DNA from: Stromatinia cepivora
Taxonomy: Eukaryota > Ascomycota > Leotiomycetes > Helotiales > Sclerotiniaceae
DNA length: 64,000 nucleotides
Assembly: GCA_014898415.1 (NCBI GenBank)
Contig: RCTD01000001.1
Location: 310,001-374,000 of the forward strand
Direction of reading: 5' to 3'
Shown here: piece after piece, positions 10,693 to 22,543 of the stretch
How the letters are laid out: every line of letters starts with the position of its first letter
Position numbering within the stretch: position 1 is the first letter of the stretch
Notes under the pieces: generated by a model
What the model saw: the letters and a program-made list of their open reading frames with translations, nothing else
Told to the model about the DNA's origin: nothing
Database searches by the model: none
Position numbers and translations under genes: made by a program

Positions 10693-12607
10693 ACGTTTCA
10701 AATAAAAATTATGGCATGGGCTTCGAGTGTATCGATTCGGCGAGTTCTTTAGGATTTGTCGCAACGTGGGCTTATGGAGTTAATGAAAGGGGCATCATTG
10801 GTTGTACTTTACTGCATCTACGGATCAGATTACAATGAAGCAGTTCATCCAACTGTTCAGCTTGACTCCTATTAGGATCAAGTCTGCGGCCTTAGAGACC
10901 GACCGGCTTGCCGGCTTTTCTTGCAAGTGCTAAGTGCATATTTGTGAAATCAAATGAAACAAAATTTCCATCAACCTTGAGTTTTGAATTAATGTCATTA
11001 TTGATATTTTGGTCGGATGTGTACGATGATATTGCATGATGGTGCAAATACTGGAGTAGGGCAATGGAAAATGGATCAAGCAAAAAAGTTTCATACCTTA
11101 GAGTCTCAAAATAGGTTGGCGTAAGACGGTGGGTTACTTTGAGATCCATCGATTAGTATACAACGGGAAGCAGATTTTCTTGTATCAGAGATACTCTTTT
11201 TGAAATGAGTTATACCAAATTCGAACCAATTATTCAACCATCAAGATCTTTCAATTCTTGTGAAGTTCGAGGTAAATCATGCTAGTGAACAAAAATGAAT
11301 TCATTAGCAGTGAAACATCTCATTTGTCATGTATTCGACTTGAGCATTTTGCTGAACTTGCACAAGTGTGCAAAGCATGGAAGATAACTGAGGTATACTC
11401 CAACTCAGAACACTCAACTATCTAGATATCTAGTACTCGTGAGGCCAGAAAGTTTGTCACACTTTATTAATAGGAGGCTGATATTCCTTTTTGTAGTTTA
11501 CCATTTTGTGACATACTCTTTGGCCGCACGACTAATAGGTAGGTTCTGCCAAACTTCTTCTCGATGTTCGATGCTCGACGTTAGAAGCTAGAAGTTAATT
11601 CTACTCGGCAATAACATTCAAAAGGTCTAGAAGCAAGCAAGGGCTTTGGTCGTCATATTCAACTTTGCTACAATTGAATACAACGCGTTTAACTATCATT
11701 CCCCTTATTTCGTTTCTTTCTTTTCTCTCATTAAATCATGCGTTGTTATAGAAATGAAATGAAATGAACCCACGGTCAAAACTTAGCCAAGCCACGGGAC
11801 TCTTAAACTCCGACGGCTTACCCCAAGTGCCTAAACAATCAATTCGTCATTCTCCTATAAAGTTTCCCCCACATCCCCCATATTATCCATGGATAGATTC
11901 TCGATCGATGTACAACAATACCTCGAGTTCAGTATCAATCTAATCTTCTTATTTACGATGCTCTTATTTACGATGCTCTTATTTACGATGCTCTTATTTA
12001 CGATGCTCTTAGCAGGAAGTTTCGTGTTCGTACCCGTACCACTAACTACTATGCATCCTATGCATCTAGAATAACTCGAGTAAGTATCTTATCCTCTCTT
12101 TTAAAGTTCTACATCGTCATCCTATCAAATGCCCGGATTCCCATGCATGTAAAAATCATGTCAGAATCGCGGGGTAAATGTACGCACTGTAATTATTATG
12201 GGCATGATTGGCGTGAAATAGCTTTGTGGTACGGATCGTGATGGGATACTGAAATCATGATTGGACTAGCACAAGGGACATTTGTGGCATTGATTCAAGG
12301 TCCCTTTGTTTGATAGGGGCAGATAAAGTTGGATTTGTAAGAAGGGCTGCGAATCGTATGCTATTGGATTTGTATTTGCATCGGAAGACGGGGTTTCTCC
12401 AGATGTGCGATTTTTGTGGAGGGGTAATGAGTCGTGAGTATATGAGGAGAGCATCTCTCGTATTACTTTTGCTTTTTATTTTTTCTCAATACAATAAAAC
12501 GATACAATAACACATTCTCAAGAGACTCGATATCTTCAACTACAATTAATCAATAACCTTTATCATTTTACATCAATCAACCGCACAATCCACATAAATC
12601 GGAAACA
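10693..12607. other. Intergenic region, no gene recognised
   Basis: About 1.9 kb. It holds the RPL11 3' UTR, a four-copy 15-bp repeat at 11951-12010, and, just before 12608, an A/C-rich leader for the next gene. Short open frames here show no protein-like composition. Confidence 0.6.
11951..12010. repeat. Perfect tandem repeat, 4 x 15 bp
   Basis: Four exact copies of ATTTACGATGCTCTT. The array is bounded by unique sequence and lies in a short open frame with no other coding support. Confidence 0.95.
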
Positions 12608-13141
12608 ATGAATGCTCAACGTACATCAGCAGTTAAGGAAGGCTCTACTCCAGCCACTAATACCGGTGGTGTCAACCCTCAGAACAGACGTGTATGTCTT
12701 CCTTCTTCTCCTTCTTCTTCTCCCTCTTCTCATCACCATCACCATTACCATTCTCTCCTTCCCTCCTCTCATCACCGTTCTTCCCCTTTCCGCCCCCATC
12801 CTTCCCCTCTCGCCTCCTCCCCTCTCCTGCAAACAATCTCCCGCTAATCAAACGTACAAATAAAACAGGGCTCCCAAGAAGGCACCATGTTCTCAGGTCT
12901 CCGAAATCAAAAACGCTCGAGTATTGATGCGGCAACGCAGGCTCGAAGAGCTAGTTTTGCGGATCAGGCTCCTAAGGCGGGGTTTGTGGCGCAGATGTGG
13001 AATAGGTGTGTTTTTGATTTCTTTTATTAGTGGTCGCTCCATGGGTTTGGAGTATTTGGGGAAGGGTAGTAGTGTGGGAGTCGATTGAATTGAATGTGTG
13101 CTAATATTGGTGTTTGTGTCAGTTTTACTAAGGGGGCATAA
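12608..13141 (+). CDS. Small conserved-looking fungal protein (79 aa), function unknown
   Basis: Three exons (12608-12691, 12869-13005 and 13123-13141) with GTATGT/CAG and GTGTGT/CAG boundaries give an in-phase 79-aa protein. It starts MNAQRTSAVKEGSTPATNTG and ends GFVAQMWNSFTKGA. The protein is hydrophilic, Ala/Ser/Gln/Arg-rich, with no signal peptide or membrane helix. It carries three basic-x-Ser sites (RRGS, KRSS, RRAS) that fit the PKA-type consensus R-R-x-S. The C-terminal aromatic M-W-N-S-F motif looks like a short interaction motif. The first intron (177 bp) is a C/T-rich tract that itself gives misleading long open frames on both strands. I recognise the overall style as a small Pezizomycotina-specific family but cannot name a function. 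Confidence 0.75.
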
Positions 13142-14269
13142 ATGATTTGAATGGGGAGTGGAAAGCGTGGATTGAGGAGATGGAGGGTTGGAGGGTGTAA
13201 ATAGGAAGAGAGATCCAGAAGACTTCAATGGGGATTGATGAATGAAAGATGGGTGAGAGAAAGCATGGATGGATTATGGCATCAATATCACATCATGATC
13301 ATAACAGTATATGTTAGCGAAGCGAAAGGGAGACGGTATTGAGAGATTGTTACGGCGTTCGATTGGTTTAGTTTGAGCAGAAGTAGTTATGGTTATGGAC
13401 GCGAAATGGGAGAGGGATGGGATTATGAATAACATCATCTACATGATAACGAATCAAAAATAGTATTAAAACATTGTTGGCATGTGCTCTTTCTACATCG
13501 ATCATATTGTTTGTGACTGTACTATACTTATCATACTTATCAATAATAAAAAGATTACCACCCACCCAGAACTTTTACCCCGTACAAATCATCAAGTTAT
13601 ATTCATCACCAACCAAATAATCACCCCAATTATTCGATCGAATTCTCCAACCCACTTCCTAGCAACTTGCAAAATGTTTACACTAACAAATTAGCGCATT
13701 CCCGGACGGAAGATCCGAAACTTGCGGTCCAAGTCTTGTCTTGGATTTTGATTTTGATATCTTAGGTAATATATGACGAGTTGATGATAATTTTTATTGG
13801 ATGGTAAGTTCAAGAGCTCTGATTTTGATATTTTGTAGTATAGAATCTAGAATCTAAATATTGTTGTATGTGGTGGCTTATATTTATTTAGGTATCTTGG
13901 ATTTTGAATTTTGGATTGTTTTTGTTATCTTCTTATATTTTTATTTATTTTATTTTATTTTATTTATTTTATTTTATTTTATTTTATTTTATTTTATTTT
14001 ATTTTATTTTATTTTATTTTATTTTATTTTATTTTATTTTATTTATTTTATTTATTTTATTTTATTTTATAAAATCAACCTTCGAAAATTACATCCGCTA
14101 TTCATGATATGCTTCTTTCTCTTAAATCTCCTATTGATATATTTACTCATTCTTCCTTTCTCTTCTCTCTTCCCTCCTCTTCACCTCCTCTTCCCCCATC
14201 TCCACCCCCCCTAAAACCATAACAAAATATAACTAACCCCCCATCCAAAAACAATAGTACAAAATATAG
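13142..14269. other. Intergenic region
   Basis: About 1.1 kb. A leader-like stretch (about 13.56-13.67 kb, A/C-rich, ending CAAA-ATG) is followed after six codons by a stop. An ACTAAC..TAG acceptor-like sequence lies at 13682-13694. These could be the 5' part of a gene ending in the orphan exon at 14.3 kb, but I could not build a continuous model. Confidence 0.4.
13941..14070. repeat. (TTTTA)n pentanucleotide microsatellite
   Basis: About 130 bp of near-perfect ATTTT units with occasional ATTT slippage variants. It is non-coding; the long Phe/Ile/Leu/Tyr-only frames across it are artefacts of the repeat. Confidence 0.95.
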
Positions 14270-14416
14270 AAAATGCACATACCCGCGCGGGCGCTAGCGC
14301 AAACCATACACCGGGTTTTGCGTCTACGCTTGGTGGTCAGGATCAGAGGGGGAATACGCATGAGTATCATGGGGTTGATGGTGAGAAGTTTCAGGAGGGG
14401 ATTTTGGATCAGAGGG
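14270..14416 (+). CDS. Probable internal coding exon of an unrecognised small gene
   Basis: An acceptor-like ..ctaac..atatag (ending 14269) is followed by 49 codons of balanced, protein-like composition. They read NAHTRAGASANHTPGFAS, then TLGGQDQRGNTHEYHGVDGE, then KFQEGILDQRG. A GGTGAGG or GAGGTATAT donor follows at 14417 or 14422. The composition is Gly/His/Asn/Gln-rich and hydrophilic, as in small fungal stress proteins, and quite unlike the T-rich flanks. A possible terminal exon follows an attgactaat..atatag acceptor at 14699. I could not find a convincing first exon, so the ends are provisional and the product is unknown. Confidence 0.38.
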
Positions 14417-14854
14417 GTGAGGTATATGTCTTTTTTTTTGTTTTTTGTTTTTTGGGGAGGAGGGAGGAGGTGGGCGTTTGGGGCTTTAGTGGATGATGGC
14501 TGGTTTTGCAAGAGATCGGTATTGGGGTTTGAGGCAAATTTTCTTGGGGGGTGTGAGGTCTGCTGTGTTTGGAAGTTAGCTGGGATGGGATGAGATGGGA
14601 TGAGATGGGATGATTCATAAAGATGTGGTTGAAATGAAATGATGAAAAGGGAGATGCGGAGGTATAAACGCGTAATGAACATTGACTAATTTGATATAGA
14701 AAATATAGCCATCTGCTCTGGGAAAAGCATTCCATAATATAATGACTGGAACGGATAAATCTAAGTAAAATTGGAGAGAGGGTATGGATACGAAGTGGAG
14801 TGGAGTGGAGGGGAAAGGAAAGAATTATGATTGTTGGGTTTGTGTAAGGGAATA

Positions 14855-15021
14855 AGTCTAGTACCCTACTTTCCGGCCACCCCTAATTCCGGCCATCCTT
14901 TTACACCAAAAATCATGATTTTCATCTATTAATTGTTGAATTATTAATAGATGAAAATCATGATTTTTGGTGTAAAAGGATGGCCGGAATTAGGGGTGGC
15001 CGGAAAGTAGGGTACTAGACT
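14855..15021. mobile_element. MITE with perfect 79-bp terminal inverted repeats (Fot1/pogo-like ends)
   Basis: A 167-bp near-palindrome: left arm 14855-14933, a 9-nt loop, right arm 14943-15021, with arms identical over all 79 bases. The ends start AGTCTAGTACCC and the element is flanked by TA on both sides (14853-14854 and 15022-15023). This is the target duplication expected of Tc1/mariner/pogo transposases. The terminal AGTC..CACCC-type start resembles Fot1/pogo-family inverted repeats. It has no coding capacity, so it would be mobilised in trans. The arms show no RIP-type divergence, suggesting recent insertion or gene conversion between the arms. Confidence 0.9.
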
Positions 15022-16540
15022 TATAATTAAATTTCCTGGCGATTTCTTGGGCAAGGTTGGATTGGGATGACATTGAATTGAATTGTATCGAATTGAATGG
15101 AAAGGATTGTTTGCGTTTTGGAATTGCGTCGCATAACTGACTGGATGGATGAGTATATAAATGGTTTTTCGTGAGATCTATGATTTTGTGTAGGAATACA
15201 TACTACCGGATGAGGAGTAAGAAATGAGAAATATTAGCTCAACTTTTCAATATAGTACTGGTATATTATAACTAATATACCTACTATCTACAATACACCA
15301 CGATATATCAGAGTACTCAATACCGCAAGCGCCCGCCAGATAAATCTTTCACCACTTATCGAACTTCCCGTGCCCACTCTCCGGAAAAAAAGAAATAAAA
15401 ACGTGCCCCTTATTTTTCACTCGCTTAATATACCATCTACAATAAGACTGAATTATACCGAATACTTGAATATACCGGAAATATTTCCCGATTTCATCGA
15501 GTTTTGTATGAAAATACCGGATTTTTTATTTATACTAAACTACCGGACGAATTATTTGATGAAAATCCAATAGTTATAATATAGCAGAATACTATCATAT
15601 AAATATTCTAAAAAATTTCAAGGATCGGAATCGAAATATTTGAATATATTTTTATAAAATTTATAAATTTTTACATAAATTACCTAGATATACTAGATTC
15701 CTAAATATACCGGATATAATTGATCGAATTTTTCGATTCAATATAAACAAGTTTTACTATATACTATATATTTCTATATCTAACTCAAAATATTCATTAT
15801 TTATCCATCTCCACACTTCTTCAAAAATAAAACCTCTCTTATATCACATCAGCTCTCTTCCTCTCTTCCACTTTCCTCTTCCACTTTCCTCCTTCACTCC
15901 CCCCTCCATTTCCCACTCCTATCTTCCATCTATAACCCCCCCCCCTTCTCCTCCAAAAAAAAGATCTTAAATAAATCTCTTATCTCTTTTTTCTTCTCTA
16001 TTATCTCTCTTTTTCTTTCTTTCTTTTTATATTAAATCAAATCGATATATTAAATCAAATTAAATCAAATCAAATAGAGTATTTCACAATTAATATATTA
16101 TATTCCTTCCTTTCTTTCATTTATTTATTTTATATATTTATTCAATATTTTTTTATTATAAAAAAGTAGATAAAATATCAAAAACCCCTTAATATATCTA
16201 ATTTATCTACTTATCTATTTCATTCAAATTTAAAATTTAAATTCTCTCTAAATATTAAACTTTATTTAACTCTTATAATATTCTTTTCTTTCTTCATTAA
16301 TCATCAACCACTGACTATACCACATCATCATACTATATCAATATAAAAACACAAATACATAATCTATAACTCCAAAACTCTACTAATCTATTTGAAAGTG
16401 TAGAAATTTGGAAATGCATATATATAATCTTACGAACAACCTCAATTAATTTATCTTGATCTAAATCTTCCCGCTATAAGTACTCCAGTCCACTCACTCA
16501 TGCCGCAACATGTATGATCAGGAAATCCACCAGTTATTCA
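15022..16540. other. AT-rich intergenic region downstream of FUN30
   Basis: About 1.5 kb, AT-rich, with C/T-rich stretches (15.84-16.05 kb) and several copies of TACCGGA-like heptamers between 15.2 and 15.71 kb. No gene is recognised. Confidence 0.55.
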
Positions 16541-19500
16541 TTAAACAAGCATATCATCTTCATCTTCATCTTCATCTTCACCTTCATTCTCCATCCCCTT
16601 TGTCGCCAAATCTAAAAACGCACCCGATTTTTTCCTCTCCGGTAACTTCTTCTCAATCCCAGTCGCAGTCGCGGTTCCAGTCCCCTTACCCTTCCCTTTA
16701 CGCTTCCCCTTCCCATCTTTATCTTTCATCAGCATCGATTCGTGACCCTCAGCAATCGGAGCCGCCTCTTCATCCGTAATCGTTACACCATCCAACAACA
16801 TTTTCTCAACCGCTTTCTCCCCAGCCTCTTCACCTTCTTCACCCGCCACTCTCCCATCCAACATTAACTTACTTCTACCCATCTTCCAAATGGCTTCTTC
16901 AATTGTACCTCTAGTGACTAATCTAACAACTTCCACATCACGAGTTTGACCAACTCGATGAGCACGATTTTCTGCTTGAACATCATCTTGAGGGTTGAAA
17001 CTACCATCAAAGATAATAACTTTGTTGGCGTACATCAAATTAATACCTGTTCCACCTGCTTTGGTCGTCAAGAGAAAAGCCGTAATATCAGTATCATCTC
17101 TGAATCTTTCAATATATGCTTGACGTTCATCAATCTTGGTAGAACCATCAATACGAGTGTAAGTGATTTTGGTAGTGTTCAAGACCGATTCAAGAATATC
17201 AAGAACAAGTGAAAATTGTGAGAAGATAAGAACTCTGTCACCATTCTCCTTATATTTCGTGACAAGTTCAACCAAAGCAGAGACCTTTCCTGAATCCATC
17301 CATGCATTTTTCTTGACGTCAAATGATTTGATACATGGATAAAGAACACACCAAGTATGTAACCAAAAATCCGAAGCATTTCGCATTTCCTCAACAAGAT
17401 GAATTCGTTTAGCAGAAGGAGGGAAATTATCTGGTTCTTTCTTTCGTAGAATATCCACCATTTTCTCTATCTTCTCATTTGTAAAGTGACGTCGAAAAAG
17501 TAAAGGATGAATAGCGGCTTTGCGAAGTTGCATAATGGGATTATTTTCTTCGGATTTAAGAGGTGGAATCTTAACACCCTCAAGACGTTTGCGGGCTCGT
17601 TCTTTAGCTGCATCTGCATGCTCATTATAGATTTTAGCCTGTGTTGACTCCAAGTTACAACGTTCAACTCGACAGAACTTTGTAGGAAGATGTTTCAAAA
17701 CTTGATGCTTCTTGCGTCGTAGAACAAATGGAGTGAGCATAGATCTGGCCCGAGTAATACGTTCAGCAGAAAGTAGTGCTCCATGATCGGTATCTCGAGT
17801 GGTTGCTTTTGCTTTGAAAATGTAATTCAAGTCTTCTTCTCTTTCCTTGAAAACATCTGGAAGAATGAATGCAAGTAAAGTGACCAATTCTACCAAATTG
17901 TTTTGAAGAGGTGTACCCGTCAGTAAAAGTTTGAAATTAGCAGGAATTCTATTCAAAGATTGATTCTTTTGAGTAGCTCCATTTTTCAGAATATGACCTT
18001 CATCACAAACAAGAACCTGTGGCTCATTAGCAATTGAAAGTAGAAAAATCTTCATTGACTACTCACATCAGTTCCTAATCTTCGAAAAAATTTATTATCA
18101 GTAGGTTTTGTGGCCATATCATATGTAGAAACAATGACATTAATCTCATCTCGATTCTCCAATATGAACTCAGCCAACTCAACACGTTCAGCAGCAGGAC
18201 CTGAAATTCTATTAGTTACTGTGTCCTCAGACATTCGGGATGAACTTCTTTGTAATAAACTTACCGTGATAAGGTTGAATGGCCAATTTTGGGGCAAATT
18301 TTTGAAACTCCTGACACCAATTCTCAAAAACAGCAGCAGGACCAAAAACGACATGAGGACCTTTTCGACCAGTGGCTACAAGATGTGAAAGAAACGAAAT
18401 GACTTGACAGGTTTTCCCAAGACCCATATCATCTGCCAAAATACAGCTTAAATTTTGGTCGTACATCAAATTCAACCAATTCAACCCAACAATTTGATAA
18501 TCTTTCAAAACAACATCATCTGCCATAAGTGATGGCTTCTTTAAAAAGTCGACCTTAGCCTTTCTGCGTTTGACGGATACAATCTTGTCCTCATCTGCAT
18601 TCTCCCCATTGATTGATAAAGTGCTACTTGGAGAACCAATCCCAGAATCACGCTGAGACTCCGCATCGTCAAAAGATACCAATTCAATACCTTCTCCTTC
18701 CTTGCGAGTACCAAAAGAATTAAATCCCCATTTTGCCATCTCAGCTTCCAATGGCTTTGCGAGATCTTCACATCTTTTGACAAGTGAATCAACAGCTTCA
18801 TAACCAGAGAACATTTCCAGAGCTGTCTCCACAAGACGTTCGCCCATTGGTGCCTTTGAACTCTTCTTGCCGCTCTTTAAAGTCTTGACATTTGAAACGT
18901 TTCTTGCAGCATTAAGACTTCTGAAAGGTCGAGCATCTAACATTGCTTGAGCGTTGGCATTGGTGGTATTAGTAAGTTCGATTAGATCCCCCAATGTGCA
19001 ACAGTTTAAGTATTTGAGTAGTCGGTCCTCAAGAATTGGATCTTCTTCGACTTCCTCCTCAGGCTCTAGATCAGAATCATCATCAGACATATCTAGAATG
19101 ACTGGAGACGAAGCCAACTTGACTGGAGACAAATTGACAGGAGAAGGTGCAGCCACAGGAGAAGATGGGGCTTTGCGTCCTTGCATAAGTCTTTTCCTTG
19201 GCTTTTTTGGTGTAGTAGCTGGAGCTGGTACCTGGGCAGGTCTTTGCGTAGATTGATTTTGAGTAGAAGAATATCGATCCTTGATTGACTTGATAGGTTT
19301 TGCGAGACCTCTTCTCATTTGAGGTTCGGCCATTTCCGAAGCGGTGATTTCTTGAATTTCATCATCATCGTCTGAAACCTCAAGCGGCTTATCTTTGGCA
19401 AGTAAACCACAAGCAGCATCAAAATCGTATCTAGTTACGATCAAAGCATCCTTGGCCTCCTGGATAGATGCCCCTGGAAAAATGTCCTTGATGCGCTGAA

Positions 19501-20299
19501 CTTTTACTCTGAGCTCACCATCAGGAATGTCCTTGATCGAAATATCTTGAACCGGCCTGGCTCTCTCTGGACCTTGTTGTTTCTTTCCTTTCTGTGGATT
19601 ATATGCGGCATTGGCGAGAGCATTCTGAAACTTAGAATTGCCATTGACCGGTCGAGAAGTATCTGGATAACCCGTAGATCCAAAAGAAGCACTCTTGGAA
19701 ACAAACGTTGTTGGTTTGATATCTGCCTTAGCAAATTCATCATCATCAGAACTGTCCCCAACAAATGATGGTCCCTCATCATCACTATCCAAGTTGATAA
19801 TCTTTTTTGGTGGGGCAATAGGTTTTTGAGTAATTCCAAATGGTGCTCTGTATGTGGTTCCAGCAGGTGCCATGGCAAAAGCCAAGTTCTTCCTTGGTGT
19901 AGGTGATTGTCGTAAAGGTGAAGAAGCTGGCACTTGTATATTGTTTAGGCTGTTGGTGATTGGAGAACTTGGTGGATATGCCATTGACGTGGATCGATCG
20001 ATTATTTGAGTGGCTTGCGTCTCGAATTTCCTAGTAGTGGGTACAATTTGGGTAGGTTGAGTCTCAAATTTCCCAGCAGCACCTATAATCTGTGTAGGTT
20101 GTGTCTCAAACTTCCCAGCAGCCGGCGTATCAGGGACATAATCCTTGAATAAATCATCCCCATCATCCGCATCCGAATTATAGGTGTCTGTATTTCTCGC
20201 AGAATTATTGATAGATGTATAACCAGATTCTGTTCTTTGCCGTTTTACCGCCGGCGAATCAGGTATAAGAGTAGAAGGATTGGTGAAATTGGAAGCCAT
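16541..20299 (-). CDS. FUN30: SNF2-family chromatin remodeller FUN30 / SMARCAD1 orthologue
   Basis: Nuclear ATP-dependent remodeller of the Fun30/SMARCAD1 branch, acting in heterochromatin maintenance and DNA-end resection. Three exons on the minus strand (18265-20299, 18067-18200 and 16541-18016) give 1214 aa. Domains: a disordered N-terminus with a threefold KFETQxTQI repeat (about residues 63-100); a SUMO-interaction-like INLDSDDE (about 168-175); a CUE ubiquitin-binding domain (about 262-302, FPGAS..DFDAACGLL); and an S-P cluster (about 378-400). Then the SNF2 ATPase: DDMGLGKT Walker A at 623, DEGH box at 728, LLLTGTPLQNN at about 756, the C-terminal lobe RIDGSTKIDERQ at about 1011, and QAENRAHRVGQ at 1070-1080. 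The D-E-G-H box is split from the upstream exon by a 50-bp intron that reads open in another frame; only splicing restores R-L-G-T-D-V-L-V-C-D-E-G-H. The gene is divergent from VMA21. Confidence 0.96.
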
Positions 20300-21114
20300 A
20301 TTTTGTTTCTGTTGTTTTGTTGTTGGAATGAGAAGGAGAGAGAGGTTTGTTGTTCGATGAGAAGTTGAGAGAAAGATGGGATTGCTAGTTGTAAAGCAAT
20401 TGTCGAATCGAGATAAATATAGAATTTGATTCTTGATTCGAAATCTGTAATTATTATAGTTAAAAAATTGATCTTCTCCAGGAAATTCCCAGAACGTTCC
20501 TAATCAAAACGATCGTATTTGTTTTGCAGCAGAGAAAAAAGAAAGAAATCTTGGGAACTATTGAGATGAGACAGCGAGATAGTAAGATCGAAAGACTGCA
20601 AAGACGATTATTAAAAAAAACCCAAGCACCACTTTCACAAATCTCCCGCTCAAATAGAAAAGTGAATTCTCAAAAATGAACTTTTCTCATACCTTTACAT
20701 CAATCAATCCTCGATCTTGAACTCTTTACTTCTGCCCTGCTCTGCCCTGCCTTGACCAGACCAAAGATTAGATTTTAGTACACGGACCATTATAACCGAT
20801 CAAAAAGACACGCTCCACTAGTTAAATTCTAATTTACGCGTTCCCCATGCTTTCTTTTTCGCGAAGTCAGCAGTATCCACTTCCTTCCTAATACATATCA
20901 GTCTTGTTCATTGTTCCACAAATAGACAAAACGAGCAAAGCAAAGCACATAATCACTCAAGATACCAAAACCCTCACAAAACAAAACAAAAATCCGTTAT
21001 CAATCTATCCTTTATTAAATTTCCAAACCAATATCTATTCTATCTATTTTACCCCAATCCAATCCATCTCATCCCAGTCCCTCTTCCTCTTCCTCTTCTT
21101 CATCCAACTCCAAA
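20300..21114. promoter_or_regulatory. Divergent FUN30 / VMA21 intergenic promoter region
   Basis: 815 bp between the start codons of two divergent genes, so it must contain both promoters. The VMA21 side is C/T-rich (21.05-21.11 kb), as usual for fungal leaders. No specific operator is identified. Confidence 0.6.
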
Positions 21115-21983
21115 ATGGCAACCCAAAGACGCACCCCAGCCGATCGCATCACAACCGGAGAAGAAAAAGAAGCTTCATTCAAAGCCGTACTTGGAGAAAA
21201 GAGTAATATTGCTCCTGCTGTTCCTGCGTTAGTTGTCTTTTTTTTTTCTCCTCATATATATATTCATATTCATTCCTCTTCATATTTATCCTCATCCTCT
21301 TAATCATAATCACATGCTCAAACCTTCCTCCCCTCTCTATCCCATCCTCATCGAACATCACATATTCGTTTCATCCACTACTAGTTGTATTCTATGTATA
21401 CTATGCATACATACATCACATACCCCACCCCTTCCCTCTTTATATATTCATAAAATCATCATATATTCACTTCCTCCATTATTCATATCCTATACATACT
21501 ATACATGCATACATACATCACATACCCCTCTCCCCCCTCCCCTCTTCCCCCCTCTATTCCCCAAACCCAAACCCACACCCATACCTCTAAATCCAACTAA
21601 CCCCCCTCCACAAAAAAATAGCCACGTAATAATCAAACTCCTCGGCTTCACCCTAGCCATGATAATCATACCAATAAGTTCCTACTTCCTAACCTTGAAT
21701 ACAATTTTCAGAGGTACGTTTCATATTCCCCTCCCTCCCCTCCCTATCCCCCTCATCCCCTCATCCCCTCATCCCATCCCCCACAAAAACAAAAAACAAA
21801 AAAACCCACTCACTCACCCCCCTCCCCCCAGGAAACTCCACCTTCGCCGGTGCCACCGCCGCAATAATGGCAAATGTAGTATTAGTCGGTTACGTAATCG
21901 TAGCCATGAAGGAAGATCAAAGTGAAGCACTTGAAGCTGCTGCTGCCAAGGAGACGAAGACGGAATCGAAAAAGGAGTTATAA
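21115..21983 (+). CDS. VMA21: V-ATPase assembly integral membrane protein
   Basis: ER membrane chaperone for assembly of the V0 sector of the vacuolar H+-ATPase. Three exons (21115-21227, 21622-21713 and 21832-21983) give 118 aa. After a hydrophilic N-terminus comes SNIAPAVPAHVIIKLLGFTLAMIIIPISSYFLT (first membrane helix, about residues 39-62). Then comes the conserved GNSTFAGATAAIMANVVLVGYVIVAMKEDQ (second helix, about 75-95), and a charged tail ending K-K-E-L. Lysines at -3 and -4 make a KKxx dilysine ER-retrieval signal, as in yeast Vma21. The first intron is unusually long for this window (394 bp, C/T-rich) and the second is 118 bp. Donors are GTTAGT and GTACGT. Confidence 0.95.
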
Positions 21984-22543
21984 TGTACTTCTTACGAGTT
22001 TTAACAGTCACGCGTTATTTATCATTGAATTTTACGAGGAGTCCAGTTCAGTCAAATGAGACAATCAATCATGAAGGTCGAGTAGCAATCAATGACGGGC
22101 AGGAAAAATAATTCATTAATATTTCAGGAGATGAAATCCGTTGGGTTAAATGATGGATAGATATTCATCTTCATCTTCATATTCAGGCTTTCCACAAAAA
22201 TCCACCACCTACCACCCACCACCAATCTTCTCTTCTGGGTAAAGGAATCAATTAAGGCCAGACATAAGGCCTGCGAGCTCACAGCTCCTAGACCCAACTT
22301 TTGGGGACAATAGTGAACAGAAGAGAAATAAAACCCCATGCGCCACTCAATGCCAAAAAAATCCAACCCTTTCCAAGTGTATTCCATTATATCCTTTGAA
22401 ACCCCCCTATATTTGCCCGGCATGAATAGGTATCATTAGAACACAATCCGAACATCCTACAACCATTCCAAGTTCTCCTCTCTGAATAATTCGTATTAGA
22501 TAGATTGTGTAAATTAGCTTGATGATGAAGAATGACCAGCATC
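21984..22543. other. Convergent intergenic region (VMA21 / DUF2406 gene 3' ends)
   Basis: 560 bp containing both 3' UTRs. No gene or notable motif is recognised. Confidence 0.6.

Noticed and set aside
13861..14214. 117-codon hydrophobic open frame
   Set aside because: Produced by the (TTTTA)n microsatellite; only Phe, Ile, Leu and Tyr.
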